Shown here piece after piece: positions 8,396-16,806 of a DNA stretch of 64,000 nucleotides; positions within the stretch are counted from its first letter, which is position 1, and every line of letters starts with the position of its first letter. The position numbers were made by a program, and so were the translations under genes. The DNA lies in NCBI RefSeq assembly GCF_008153345.1, contig NZ_CP042818.1:1984001-2048000 (forward strand), in the 5' to 3' direction. The DNA is from Treponema phagedenis. GTDB lineage: Bacteria > Spirochaetota > Spirochaetia > Treponematales > Treponemataceae. The notes below the pieces were generated by a model. It was not told the origin of the DNA and did not search any database. It saw nothing but the letters and a program-made list of their open reading frames with translations.

Positions 8396-10435
8396 CTAAA
8401 GTTCACGAATTGCAGATTTTTTTCCTCTGCGTCCCTTTCCTGAATCTACAGTGCCCGCTTTCTTTGCTTTTGTTCCCCTTGCAGGTTTTGTTGATACTTT
8501 TTCAGCAGCCATCGGTGCTGCTTCAATTGCGGGAGTTTCATCAACCATATCAATAAAAGATGCTCGTCCGGCAGGTGTTCCGGCTTTAATATCACCGTCA
8601 TCATCAGCTGTTGCAAAGCTTTGAGCAATATCGGCACGCACCGTTGAACGGCGGCGACTGAATGTTGCAAATGCCGCATCGGCAAAGCCTTTAGAAATAC
8701 CGTGTAGGAATTCGTTCAAGACGTTTGCCATACCGTCAAGTGTCGCTTTCTTTCGTTTAATTGAGGTAATATCAATATCAAGTAAAAGTCCCGGCTGCAG
8801 ATGGAAGGGGTTAATCAAGTAGTCGAATTTATTGAACTCGGCTTCCAAGAATGCCAAGCGCTCTTCCATTACGCGGCGCTCAATCGGATACTGATAATCA
8901 TACATTTGCTTCAGTTTTTCACGCATCAGAATAAGCTTTTTGCGCATCTTATCCTTTTCGTATACAAAGGTTCGATTCATTTTTTCAACTTCGGTTTCAA
9001 CCGGCTTGATAAAAGAAATTTCGTCCCAAACTTTTGCAATGTCTTCGTATACAGGCTCGCCCGTCTTGTCTTTATAATTTTTCTTAATATATTTCTTATA
9101 AATTGCCGCAAGATCATCAAAGTCGGTGATTCTTGTCATAAACTTTGATTTATCATATCTGGTATGAATTACATCCCAAAGATGCTCAACTTCAGTTTCA
9201 AAAGAGCGAATCATCACTTCGTATGCTTTTCGTTCTTCATTAAGCTGAGCATTGTCAAGATACTTTAAGCGAAGTTGATAGCGCTCATCAGGGAGGTGGG
9301 CAACATCGGTATCATCATATTCACGCAAAAGCAATTCGCGCGCATTCTTAAAGTTTTCGATATACTGATATCCCATTTTTGAAGTATCAAGAATAGAAGT
9401 AATTGAGTTAATCGCAGTGTTAAATCCTCTGTTTCTGATATTTTCAAGATCAATAATCTTTTTAATATTTTCGCGGATATTTAGCTGATCAAATGTTTCA
9501 GGGTCAATTTCCGCACGCAGGTTATCGATTCTTTCCATCAACATTTTGGAAACAGCATCGTATCTCTTGCTCTTAGGATTATCAACATCATCGTCGGTTA
9601 AGTCGGGAACCTTATTCATTTTTTGGAAGATGATATCGCTGTCGGACATTTCCTCCTTGCCCTGATCAATTAAATTATCTTTTAATTTTTCAATTTCTTT
9701 ATCGATCATTTCCATATAGCGATTGGAAAGAAGATCTTTGATAAGGTAGGCTACTGTTGTTTGATAATGGAAGATAGGGCTGATAAGTTCTGTGTCAAGG
9801 ATATTGATCGAAAGTTTAACATCGGTTACGGTCTTCGGTTTTGCAAGGTTGTCTTTAAAAGCGCACTTTACAACCGCATACGCGTTTTCACCTCGAACAA
9901 ATGCTCCTACGTCAACCTTCTGTCTAAGAAGGGAGTTTGTCAATGTTTCCAAATCGTTGACACCGCGCTGTACGTGTCCCTGTAAGTGCCCGTACATGTT
10001 AACGATTGATTTTTCAATTTCACCGGTATTAAATTTATCCGCTCCTCCAACCTCATCAAGTAAGACTGCTATTTCTTTTGGGGTATAGCGGTTAAGAACT
10101 TTCATTTCTTCCCGGTCAATAAAGCCGCGCACTTTTTTCAACATTTCATCTTCAGCGGTTACCATGTACCGGTTGAACATGTTTTGATAATTCTGGTTAA
10201 AGTAATTGTACAGCTTTTCTTTTAAGCCGCCCATTATGTCTAATCTTTCAAGGACTTCTTTGGGGAGCTTTGTGTTCAAGTGATGCAACACTTTATTAGT
10301 TTCTTCTTCAATCAGCTGATTAACTTCTTTTTGCTGATCACGATAATCTTGAGCTAATGAATTTCTTGATCCGACCGCACTGGGTTTTTCCGGATGAAAT
10401 ACATTAGGGCTCTGGGGTAGTTCTAAAATTGCCAT
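8396..10435 (-). CDS. cfpA: Cytoplasmic filament protein A
   Basis: 679 aa, matching the roughly 678-aa treponemal CfpA, the subunit of the cytoplasmic ribbon filaments that run beneath the inner membrane along the periplasmic flagella and are needed for normal cell division. The sequence is rich in charged, helical, coiled-coil-forming segments, has no signal peptide, and starts [19 protein letters not shown]. The tail (from about residue 630) is Ala/Lys-rich and ends in a basic [14 protein letters not shown]. It has its own promoter (10488-10515) and downstream terminator, consistent with high expression. Identification rests on length, composition and recall of the treponemal protein. Confidence 0.85.
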   Translation of the reverse strand: MAILELPQSPNVFHPEKPSAVGSRNSLAQDYRDQQKEVNQLIEEETNKVLHHLNTKLPKEVLERLDIMGGLKEKLYNYFNQNYQNMFNRYMVTAEDEMLKKVRGFIDREEMKVLNRYTPKEIAVLLDEVGGADKFNTGEIEKSIVNMYGHLQGHVQRGVNDLETLTNSLLRQKVDVGAFVRGENAYAVVKCAFKDNLAKPKTVTDVKLSINILDTELISPIFHYQTTVAYLIKDLLSNRYMEMIDKEIEKLKDNLIDQGKEEMSDSDIIFQKMNKVPDLTDDDVDNPKSKRYDAVSKMLMERIDNLRAEIDPETFDQLNIRENIKKIIDLENIRNRGFNTAINSITSILDTSKMGYQYIENFKNARELLLREYDDTDVAHLPDERYQLRLKYLDNAQLNEERKAYEVMIRSFETEVEHLWDVIHTRYDKSKFMTRITDFDDLAAIYKKYIKKNYKDKTGEPVYEDIAKVWDEISFIKPVETEVEKMNRTFVYEKDKMRKKLILMREKLKQMYDYQYPIERRVMEERLAFLEAEFNKFDYLINPFHLQPGLLLDIDITSIKRKKATLDGMANVLNEFLHGISKGFADAAFATFSRRRSTVRADIAQSFATADDDGDIKAGTPAGRASFIDMVDETPAIEAAPMAAEKVSTKPARGTKAKKAGTVDSGKGRRGKKSAIREL

Positions 10436-10487
10436 TTGCTATCTCCTTATAGTGGTAATTTATTTAATTATCCAACATCATATCACA

Positions 10488-10515
10488 ATTATAAACAAGT
10501 TTCATATAATGTAAA
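10488..10515 (-). promoter_or_regulatory. Promoter of cfpA
   Basis: TTTACA (10515-10510) and TATAAT (10493-10488) on the minus strand, spaced 16 bases, about 55 bp upstream of the cfpA ATG, which itself has a clear AAGGAG ribosome-binding site. Confidence 0.65.
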
Positions 10516-10593
10516 GAGTTTTTTCACTTTTTTACTGCTTTTTTTTACGGAATGCTGTATAATAAAACTTAAATTTGAAGAAAAGGAATAAAA

Positions 10594-11253
10594 ATGAATA
10601 TTCGAAAATTTTATTTTACCATAATTATGCTGCTAACAATTCTTACAAACTCTTTTGCCGTTGAAAGAAAGATGCCGGTTGATATTTATCTTATGATTGA
10701 TAAGTCACTTTCAATGCAAGAAAAAGGTAAATTCGATAGCTTATATCATTGGGTGCGAGACGAACTTATCGGACAAATGATGGTTCCGGGAGATTGGATT
10801 ACCGTGTATCAATTTTATGAAAAACCGGAAGAGCTTCTAACATTAACAATGCAAACAGAAAATGACAGAGATAAAATTATTCGCGCGGTAGACACTATTT
10901 CTCCAAACGGAAAATACACCGACATCGGTCTTGCATTAGATAAAATAGCAGAGATACAACAAGGAAGAGCAGGCAACGGAAGATATAAAGTTTTGTTACT
11001 TGTAACTGATCTTGAACAAGATGCTCCGTGGACATCAAAATACAGCGGCAAAGAAGAATCTTTTCAAAGTCCCTATCTTGCGGAAGCTCGAATTATTAAA
11101 CATGATAACTGGTTTGAAATAACGCTTGATATGGCTATTCAAGATAAGGTTGTGCATATCACCAAAGAGTTGTATTCCGATGTACTTGAAAATAAAAACA
11201 GTCCACGAACAGACTCCGATCAAAATAAAGCCTTGATACGTGATGAGCATTAA
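10594..11253 (+). CDS. Exported von Willebrand factor A-domain protein
   Basis: 219 aa. Residues 1-22 form a Sec signal peptide ending near SFAVE. A VWA domain follows, with the metal-binding DxSxS motif as DKSLS (about residues 37-41), a downstream Thr in KYTDIG, and the Asp of VTDLEQD. VWA domains bind protein ligands through a divalent cation, so this is probably a periplasmic or outer-surface interaction protein. It reads alone on the plus strand, divergent from cfpA; a TATAAT box lies about 36 bp upstream of the ATG. The 292 bases after it, up to the flavodiiron gene, hold no gene that I can support. Confidence 0.8.
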   Translation: MNIRKFYFTIIMLLTILTNSFAVERKMPVDIYLMIDKSLSMQEKGKFDSLYHWVRDELIGQMMVPGDWITVYQFYEKPEELLTLTMQTENDRDKIIRAVDTISPNGKYTDIGLALDKIAEIQQGRAGNGRYKVLLLVTDLEQDAPWTSKYSGKEESFQSPYLAEARIIKHDNWFEITLDMAIQDKVVHITKELYSDVLENKNSPRTDSDQNKALIRDEH

Positions 11254-11545
11254 GCGGATTTAAGTATTGATGTATACACAAAGAAAATATTTTTTTAATA
11301 GCACTTTAAAAATTACTGTTTTGTTGTGAGTATACATACTAAAAAAATTCACTCATGCATAAACTATAATGATCGCTGTGGTATTAGAATTTTCTCAAGC
11401 GATACGTACAAAAAAACGCTCGGTTATAATTTTCTCTCATTATACTGTAAGATTTATCTTGAGTAAAAATCGCATATAATCCTCTAGCAAGCTCTTTTTA
11501 TTTTTGTTATACTTTCTTTATTCAATTGTACAAGGAGTTTTATTT

Positions 11546-12778
11546 ATGAATGATAATAAACTTACGGATTCCGTGTATTGTATTCATGCAGACATCCATG
11601 ACAGAACCGCAAGGTTTGAAGGCTTATGGATGCTGCCGCAAGGAGTGAGTATTAACTCATATATTATCCTCGGTGAAAAAGTTGCTTTAATTGATATTGT
11701 AAGAGATTGGGATAATTCTTTGGAAAGTTACAAAAAACAATTGGCGAGCTTAAATCTCTCTTTTGAAAAAATTGATTATGTTATTCTAAATCATCTTGAG
11801 CCCGACCATGCGGACTTATTGGCAACGGTACATGCAGCCAATCCAAATGTGGAAATCATTGCTTCCGCAAAGGGCATTGCAATGGTTGAGAAGTTTTTTA
11901 AGATTTCAGGGAATTTGCGTATTGTAAAAAATGAAGACACTCTTGATTTAGGAAAAGGAAAGATTCTTCAATTTTTCGAAACTCCGAATATTCATTGGCC
12001 TGAAACAATGATGACATATGATGTTAATGAAAAAATTCTTTTTTCTTGCGACGGTTTTGGATCTTATGGTTGTATCGGGCAAAAAATTTTTGATGACTTG
12101 CATAGCGAAAAAGAATTAGATTTTTTTGAAAATGAAGCACTTCGCTATTATTCCAACATTGTTGCTTCTTTCAGTAACTTTGTGCTGCGGGGAATTGCAA
12201 AACTCCAAAGTCTTGATATACGCATGATTGCACCAAGTCACGGTATTGTGTGGCGAAAAAATACGCAGCGTATTATTGAATTATATAAAAAATTTGCAGG
12301 GTACAATACCGGTGGACCTTGTGAAAAAGAAATTTGCATTATCTGGGGCTCAATGTACGGATACACTAAACAGGGAATTGATGCAGTTATAAAAGGAATT
12401 GAAGAAGAAGGCGTTCCTTATCATATGTATCAAATTCCCGATACCGATGTTTCATATATTTTACATGCGGCTTACAGTGCATCAGGTCTGGTGATTGCCA
12501 TGCCTACGTATGAATATAAAATGTTTCCTCCGATGGCATATGTCTTGGATCTTTTTAACCGTAAACATTTTTACCAAAAAAAAGTGCTGCGTATAGGATC
12601 CTGGGGCTGGTCAGGCGGAGCTCAAAAAGAGTATGAGCAGTTAACCGCAAATTTGAAATGGACAAATATTGAACCATATGAATGGCAAGGAACACTGGTA
12701 AGCTCAGATCTCAGTATTTTAACCGATAAGGGGCGAGAGCTTACTCGGTTGGTTAAAAACAACGGCGAGAAAGAATAG
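11546..12778 (+). CDS. fprA: Flavodiiron protein (A-type, FprA family)
   Basis: 410 aa. The N-terminal metallo-beta-lactamase-like domain keeps the diiron ligands: HLEPDH, TPNIHW, SCDGFGSY and APSHG. The C-terminal flavodoxin domain starts near residue 265 with the FMN loop IIWGSMYGYTK. These cytoplasmic enzymes reduce O2 to water or NO to N2O, a typical defence in anaerobes. The ATG at 11546 is chosen over an upstream in-frame start at 11504 because AAGGAG sits just before it and the protein then begins at the family N-terminus. There is no rubredoxin domain; a separate flavodoxin gene lies at 28970-29410. Confidence 0.92.
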   Translation: MNDNKLTDSVYCIHADIHDRTARFEGLWMLPQGVSINSYIILGEKVALIDIVRDWDNSLESYKKQLASLNLSFEKIDYVILNHLEPDHADLLATVHAANPNVEIIASAKGIAMVEKFFKISGNLRIVKNEDTLDLGKGKILQFFETPNIHWPETMMTYDVNEKILFSCDGFGSYGCIGQKIFDDLHSEKELDFFENEALRYYSNIVASFSNFVLRGIAKLQSLDIRMIAPSHGIVWRKNTQRIIELYKKFAGYNTGGPCEKEICIIWGSMYGYTKQGIDAVIKGIEEEGVPYHMYQIPDTDVSYILHAAYSASGLVIAMPTYEYKMFPPMAYVLDLFNRKHFYQKKVLRIGSWGWSGGAQKEYEQLTANLKWTNIEPYEWQGTLVSSDLSILTDKGRELTRLVKNNGEKE

Positions 12779-12823
12779 GTATACACCGCATCTATAAGAG
12801 CGATATGAAAACTATTATAGCGG

Positions 12824-13166
12824 TTTATAATTAAGTTTGATATACTAATCGGAGCATTGGTAATAATAGCTTGCAGATTTAAGCATTCCTATGGCAAATT
12901 GCCCACCGTTGTCAAACTCAGAACGGGCACAGATGTCCGTGATTCCAAGCAGAATTGAGTTTGAAAACTACCACAGCGTACTCGAAGTTTTCAAACTCAT
13001 AAGCATAATTTTGCCAAGGACGGCAAAATCAGAACAAATTCAAACGATGTTTAAAAGCATCAACAGTAAATTATAAAATTGAAGCTTTTAAACTCGTAGG
13101 CGAACCAAAGGTAGAAATTCCAAGGGTTCGCCCTTGCGTTGTGTCGCACTCTTTTTATATAAAATA
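12824..13166 (+). repeat. Dispersed intergenic element, copy B (expanded form)
   Basis: Occupies most of the 500-base gap between the flavodiiron gene and lysS. It opens with TTTATAATTAAGTTTG...ATCGGAGCATTGGTAATAATAG, passes CCTATGGCAAATTGCCCACCGTTG and ends GCGTTGTGTCGCACTC. Between these lies an insert of hairpin modules: GAGTTTGAAAACT / AGTTTTCAAACTC, a CGATGTTTAAAAGC...GCTTTTAAACTCG hairpin, and GGCGAACC / GGTTCGCC, the same module types as in copy A in a different arrangement. A 61-codon open frame inside it is not credible as a gene. Confidence 0.7.
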
Positions 13167-13212
13167 AATTTGATTAAGATAAAGGCTCTTTGCAACGTTT
13201 TAAAACTTGCAA

Positions 13213-13246
13213 GGTATAATTTTGCTGCGGATGGCAAAATTATACC
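13213..13246. other. Perfect 13-bp stem-loop between copy B and lysS
   Basis: GGTATAATTTTGC and GCAAAATTATACC flank an 8-base loop. It lies 33 bp past the lysS stop and may terminate lysS, but no U-run follows on that strand. It may equally be another hairpin module of the neighbouring element. Confidence 0.5.
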
Positions 13247-13278
13247 GCTCTGCCGCCGATGAAAGATCGACGGCGTTT

Positions 13279-14865
13279 TTAGTACACCGACAGTATTGCG
13301 CGCAATCGTTCCGCACCGATTATTTTCATAAAGCCGGCAAGGCGCGGCCCCTGGCTTTTTGCGATGAGTGCGGTGTAAATGCCGACAAAAAGGTCTTTCG
13401 GCTCAAGCTCAAAATGCCGCGCAACATCATAGAGGGCAGTTGAAAATTCTTTTTCGTCCATCGAATCCATTTTAGGAAGAAGCTCCGAAACAATTTTTTG
13501 GATAGCCTGTGTGATCGTTTGCGAAAGTTCCGCTTTTGAGCCGTCGGTGCGCAAGGCAAACTTAAAGTCTTCAGGAGCGCCGGAGTCTCGAATCCAGTTC
13601 CATGCGCACGTGCAGCGGCGGCGGAACCGTTCAACTTGTTCAGGCTTCATATCGGGGAAAAGGCTGATAACCGCTTCAATATCGCCTGAGTTTATTTGCA
13701 AAAGATTACAAAGATGGCGGAACGGCACCTGATAGGCAATGCAGAAAGGCATTCCCGCAACTTGAGAAAGCTCATAAATTCTTTTTTCTTTTTCATACTC
13801 GGTTTCGTTCTTTGCTTTTTGAACACCCCAGGCAATGCGTTCGGTTTTATCGTAATCTTCATAGGTTTTGATTACGTCAAGGTCAAAACTGATTGCAAAT
13901 TCGGTGTTCGGTCTGGTAGAAGCAAAAAGGTAGCGCACCACCTCCGGCTGATACACTTCAAGCACATCGGGCAGGCTGATAACTTTTCCTTTTGATGAAG
14001 ACATTTTGCCGGGCAAGCCTTTTAAGCCGATAAAATCATAGCGGAATGAGATAGGCGCTTCTTTATTGTATATTGCGGAAGAAACAAGCCGCGCCGTGTC
14101 AAAAGAGCCGCCTTGCGAGTGGTGGTCTTTTCCGGCAGGTTCAAAAACAACGTTTTCGTACGCCCAGCGCATCGGCCAGTCAACACGCCAGCCGAGTTTT
14201 GCCACCGATGCGGTACGTAAATCTAGGTTTTCGGCATTTCCGCACTCACAGGTATAGTGCAGCGACCATTCACCCGACCATGAATCTACGGTTGTGGTAT
14301 CTTTATTGCAAGCAGTACAAAATACGGAGACCGGCCAATATTCACCGGTAATTTTATGATCTTCATCTCGATAGGTGTTTAAGAGTTCTTTTATTTTTTC
14401 CCGATTATCCATTGCGGTTTTCATGCCTTCCGCATACATTCCCGCCCGATACCGCTCCGCTTGGTATAAATACTCGGGGAAAATTCCCACTTCTGGCAAA
14501 ACAGACTCCACATCATGCTCGTGATGTTTGGCGTAACTTTCGTCCCTGCCGAAGGTGTCGGGCACCATGGTAATGGGAAAGCGAAGATACTGCGCTAACA
14601 CCTCAGGATTCGGCATGTTTTCCGGCACTTTTCTGAACACATCATAATCGTCCCATGAATAAATAAAGCGCACATTCTTACCTCGATCCCGCAGCGCGCG
14701 CACCACTAAATCAACCGAAATAATTTCGCGGAAATTACCGATATGCACGGTTCCCGAAGGCGTTATGCCCGAAGCGCAAGTATATTGCTCAAGATCCCCG
14801 CATTCACGAATAATCTTTTCCGCCGTTTGATCTGCCCAATGCAGTAATTTTTTTTCATTTGCCAT
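13279..14865 (-). CDS. lysS: Lysyl-tRNA synthetase, class I
   Basis: 528 aa with the class I signatures HIGN (residues 41-44) and KMSSS (287-291) and an overall match to the archaeal/spirochaete class I LysRS. Most bacteria use an unrelated class II enzyme, so this gene is a good spirochaete marker. A Cys cluster (about residues 183-208: CTAC...CEC) may bind zinc. Transcribed alone; the 614 bases upstream, to the stress-protein gene, hold repeat copy C and otherwise nothing I recognise. Confidence 0.95.
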   Translation of the reverse strand: MANEKKLLHWADQTAEKIIRECGDLEQYTCASGITPSGTVHIGNFREIISVDLVVRALRDRGKNVRFIYSWDDYDVFRKVPENMPNPEVLAQYLRFPITMVPDTFGRDESYAKHHEHDVESVLPEVGIFPEYLYQAERYRAGMYAEGMKTAMDNREKIKELLNTYRDEDHKITGEYWPVSVFCTACNKDTTTVDSWSGEWSLHYTCECGNAENLDLRTASVAKLGWRVDWPMRWAYENVVFEPAGKDHHSQGGSFDTARLVSSAIYNKEAPISFRYDFIGLKGLPGKMSSSKGKVISLPDVLEVYQPEVVRYLFASTRPNTEFAISFDLDVIKTYEDYDKTERIAWGVQKAKNETEYEKEKRIYELSQVAGMPFCIAYQVPFRHLCNLLQINSGDIEAVISLFPDMKPEQVERFRRRCTCAWNWIRDSGAPEDFKFALRTDGSKAELSQTITQAIQKIVSELLPKMDSMDEKEFSTALYDVARHFELEPKDLFVGIYTALIAKSQGPRLAGFMKIIGAERLRAILSVY

Positions 14866-15144
14866 GATATGTTATTCCTTATTTTGCCGAGCCTGCCGGC
14901 ACTTTTGAAAGATAATATGTATTGTAATATACGTTCTATTATAAAGTATTAGCCGTTTTTTTTCAAGGTGGTAATTCGGGAACCATGGCAAGAGTAAGAT
15001 TTTCTCATAAAAAAAGTATAAAAAAGAGAGTCGGTTTGGAACCACTGCCATCCGTGGCAGTTCTGAGTTTTTGACGTCCATACCCGTTCTGAATGTAGTT
15101 TTGGCATTCTTGTTTACAGTAGCTGCGAGTTTGAAAACTTCCTG

Positions 15145-15261
15145 TTATAAAAAGAGTTTGACACGGCGCAACGGTGTGTAAACTTACCATAGTGATGCTG
15201 AAGATGCAAGCCACTTGCTAATGCTCCGGTTACTAACAACAATTTAATTACAGAACGTTGT
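15145..15261 (-). repeat. Dispersed intergenic element, copy C (compact form)
   Basis: Minus-strand copy: read in the standard orientation it runs AACGTTCTGTAATTAAATTG...ACCGGAGCATTAGCAA...CTATGGTAAGTTTACACACCGTTGCGCCGTGTCAAACTC followed by a T-run and TATAA. It has no hairpin insert at the CCGTTG/CGCCG joint and so defines the compact unit of roughly 117 bp. Confidence 0.75.
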
Positions 15262-15479
15262 GCTAGGTTAACACGAGGATTGGCGTAATGAAAAGAGACA
15301 AGAAAGGCTACTGAAAATCATTATGCCCATTCAACACCGCTTCCCCTGTATATTTTTATTCAACAGGAAAATAAAAACATTGTAAAAACCGTTACGAGCA
15401 GCACTTGAGATTTAGCCTGCCAGCACGCCCACTCAATACAACCAACAGGCCGCTCTATAAGTTGTCAGTCTTTTTCTAT

Positions 15480-15971
15480 TTAATCCAATAGCTTATATAG
15501 CTGGCCTACATCTTCATTTTTTACCAGTAATACCGAACAATGCGCATGCAGGATAATGCTGTTTACGGTTATCGACACAATATCGCGGGAAGCTTTGTGA
15601 TGCGATTCGGTATCACCGATAAGAATGAGGTCTGCTTCTTTTTCTTTTGCGGCGGTCAGCGTTTCTGTCCATACCGCACCGCGGCGCAGCTCTGTTTCAA
15701 TTTTTACGTCTTTTTCCGTGCCGATTGTTTCTACGTATGAAAGGAACCGTTTGCCGGTTGCTTCCAAACTTTGCTCGTATTCTTTACTTTCTTCTTCAAT
15801 AAAAATTTTATTGAGAGTAAGCTGGTTAATGGTTGCAGTATCTACAACATAAACTGCGTGGACATGACAATTATACTGTTTTGCCATAATTATTGCATAT
15901 TTCACCGCATTTATCGATGATTCACTTCCGGTTACCAAGACTATGATATCCTTAAACAAAGGCTGTATCAT
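15480..15971 (-). CDS. Universal stress protein (UspA) family
   Basis: 163-aa single-domain cytoplasmic protein with the Usp alpha/beta fold pattern: DIIVLVTGSESSINAVKYA at the N-terminus, then a central helix, and a C-terminal LILIG...CSVLLV strand pair. The ATP-binding signature of nucleotide-binding Usp proteins (GxxG, nine residues, then G-S/T) is missing: the segment reads IGDTESHHKASRDIVSITVN. It probably belongs to the non-ATP-binding UspA branch. It has no operon partner; the V-ATPase D gene upstream on the same strand is 89 bp away. Confidence 0.8.
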   Translation of the reverse strand: MIQPLFKDIIVLVTGSESSINAVKYAIIMAKQYNCHVHAVYVVDTATINQLTLNKIFIEEESKEYEQSLEATGKRFLSYVETIGTEKDVKIETELRRGAVWTETLTAAKEKEADLILIGDTESHHKASRDIVSITVNSIILHAHCSVLLVKNEDVGQLYKLLD

Positions 15972-16060
15972 CTATCTTCTCCCATAAAAATTTTTGCGCG
16001 TTTTATAAGACAAAATGTCTAAACCAAGTCTTATATATCAAATAAACAAGGCAAGCTGTT

Positions 16061-16702
16061 TCAGTTTGCTTGTTCATCGAATCTCCTTTCTTTTTTTGCC
16101 TTTAAGGCTTTAAGAACAAATACATTTTCACGTTCTCGCTCTTCAAGAATACTTTCAATATACACTTTTGTTTCTTGCGTTTTGGGAATTATTTGTTTAT
16201 CAAGTGCATTGACCCGCCGCTGAGTCTTTTTAACTTCTCGGGCAAGCCGCCAGACGATTGTTCTAATTGAAGCCATCTCCGTAAGCAATCTTAATAATTC
16301 AAAAAAATCCACCATCACCTTATCACAATCGGCAAAAGTATTTAAGTAGGAATAATTCAATTTTCTTTTCGGCAATTCTACATCAAGTGTTGAAAAATGC
16401 ATTCCGGCAATAAACACCGTTTTTTCGCTTAAATCAAATTGATATTTTGCCGTTTGTGCAATTCTTTCCGTTTGATTTCTTCCTACCGCAATAAACATTC
16501 TGCGCAACGAAGGATAGGCTATTTCTATTTGTTTTTCAATATCCTGTTCAAGAAGCTTTACTTTTTCTACCATTTTCATCAACTCCATAACCAGAATTTC
16601 ACGTTTTTGCTCAAGCAAGTCATACCCGTTTTGAGCTACCGCAAGCTGATCATTAAGAGCCAATAAATTTGATTTTGTCGGCGCAATCTGTAATCTTGCC
16701 AT
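16061..16702 (-). CDS. atpD: V-type ATP synthase subunit D
   Basis: 213 aa, the usual size for the central-shaft D subunit of V/A-type ATPases. The N-terminal coiled coil begins with PTKSNLLALNDQLAVAQNGYDLLEQKR and the C-terminal coiled coil contains the family-typical NALDKQIIPKTQETKVYIESIL and EERERENVFVLK. It couples nucleotide hydrolysis or synthesis in the A3B3 head to rotor movement. No other V-ATPase gene lies in the window. It follows rpoC by about 100 bp with a 13-bp hairpin in between, so it may be co-transcribed with the RNA polymerase operon. Confidence 0.92.
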   Translation of the reverse strand: MARLQIAPTKSNLLALNDQLAVAQNGYDLLEQKREILVMELMKMVEKVKLLEQDIEKQIEIAYPSLRRMFIAVGRNQTERIAQTAKYQFDLSEKTVFIAGMHFSTLDVELPKRKLNYSYLNTFADCDKVMVDFFELLRLLTEMASIRTIVWRLAREVKKTQRRVNALDKQIIPKTQETKVYIESILEERERENVFVLKALKAKKERRFDEQAN

Positions 16703-16762
16703 TATTGTTTACCTCCTTTCGCAGTCAAAAACTGCCCGGTGGTGCTTTCCATAGAAGCGATA

Positions 16763-16792
16763 GGGAACCTTTTATGGATATAAAAGGTTCCC
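16763..16792. other. 13-bp perfect stem-loop between rpoC and atpD
   Basis: GGGAACCTTTTAT and ATAAAAGGTTCCC with loop GGAT. The position suggests termination or RNA processing after rpoC, but no U-run follows on the minus strand, so intrinsic termination would be weak and read-through into atpD is likely. Confidence 0.55.
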
Positions 16793-16806
16793 GGTTTTAT
16801 ATTCGC

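Noticed and set aside
12891-13076. 61-codon open frame inside element copy B
   Set aside because: It lies wholly in repeat/hairpin sequence, lacks a ribosome-binding site and is not kept in the other copies.
14872-15214. Two 69-codon frames between lysS and the stress-protein gene
   Set aside because: They run through repeat copy C and the lysS leader, with Cys/Phe-rich random-looking sequence and no ribosome-binding site.
15328-15400. AT-rich TTTTTATT/AATAAAAA stem-loop
   Set aside because: Weak pairing in an AT-rich stretch; expected by chance and not placed at a gene end.
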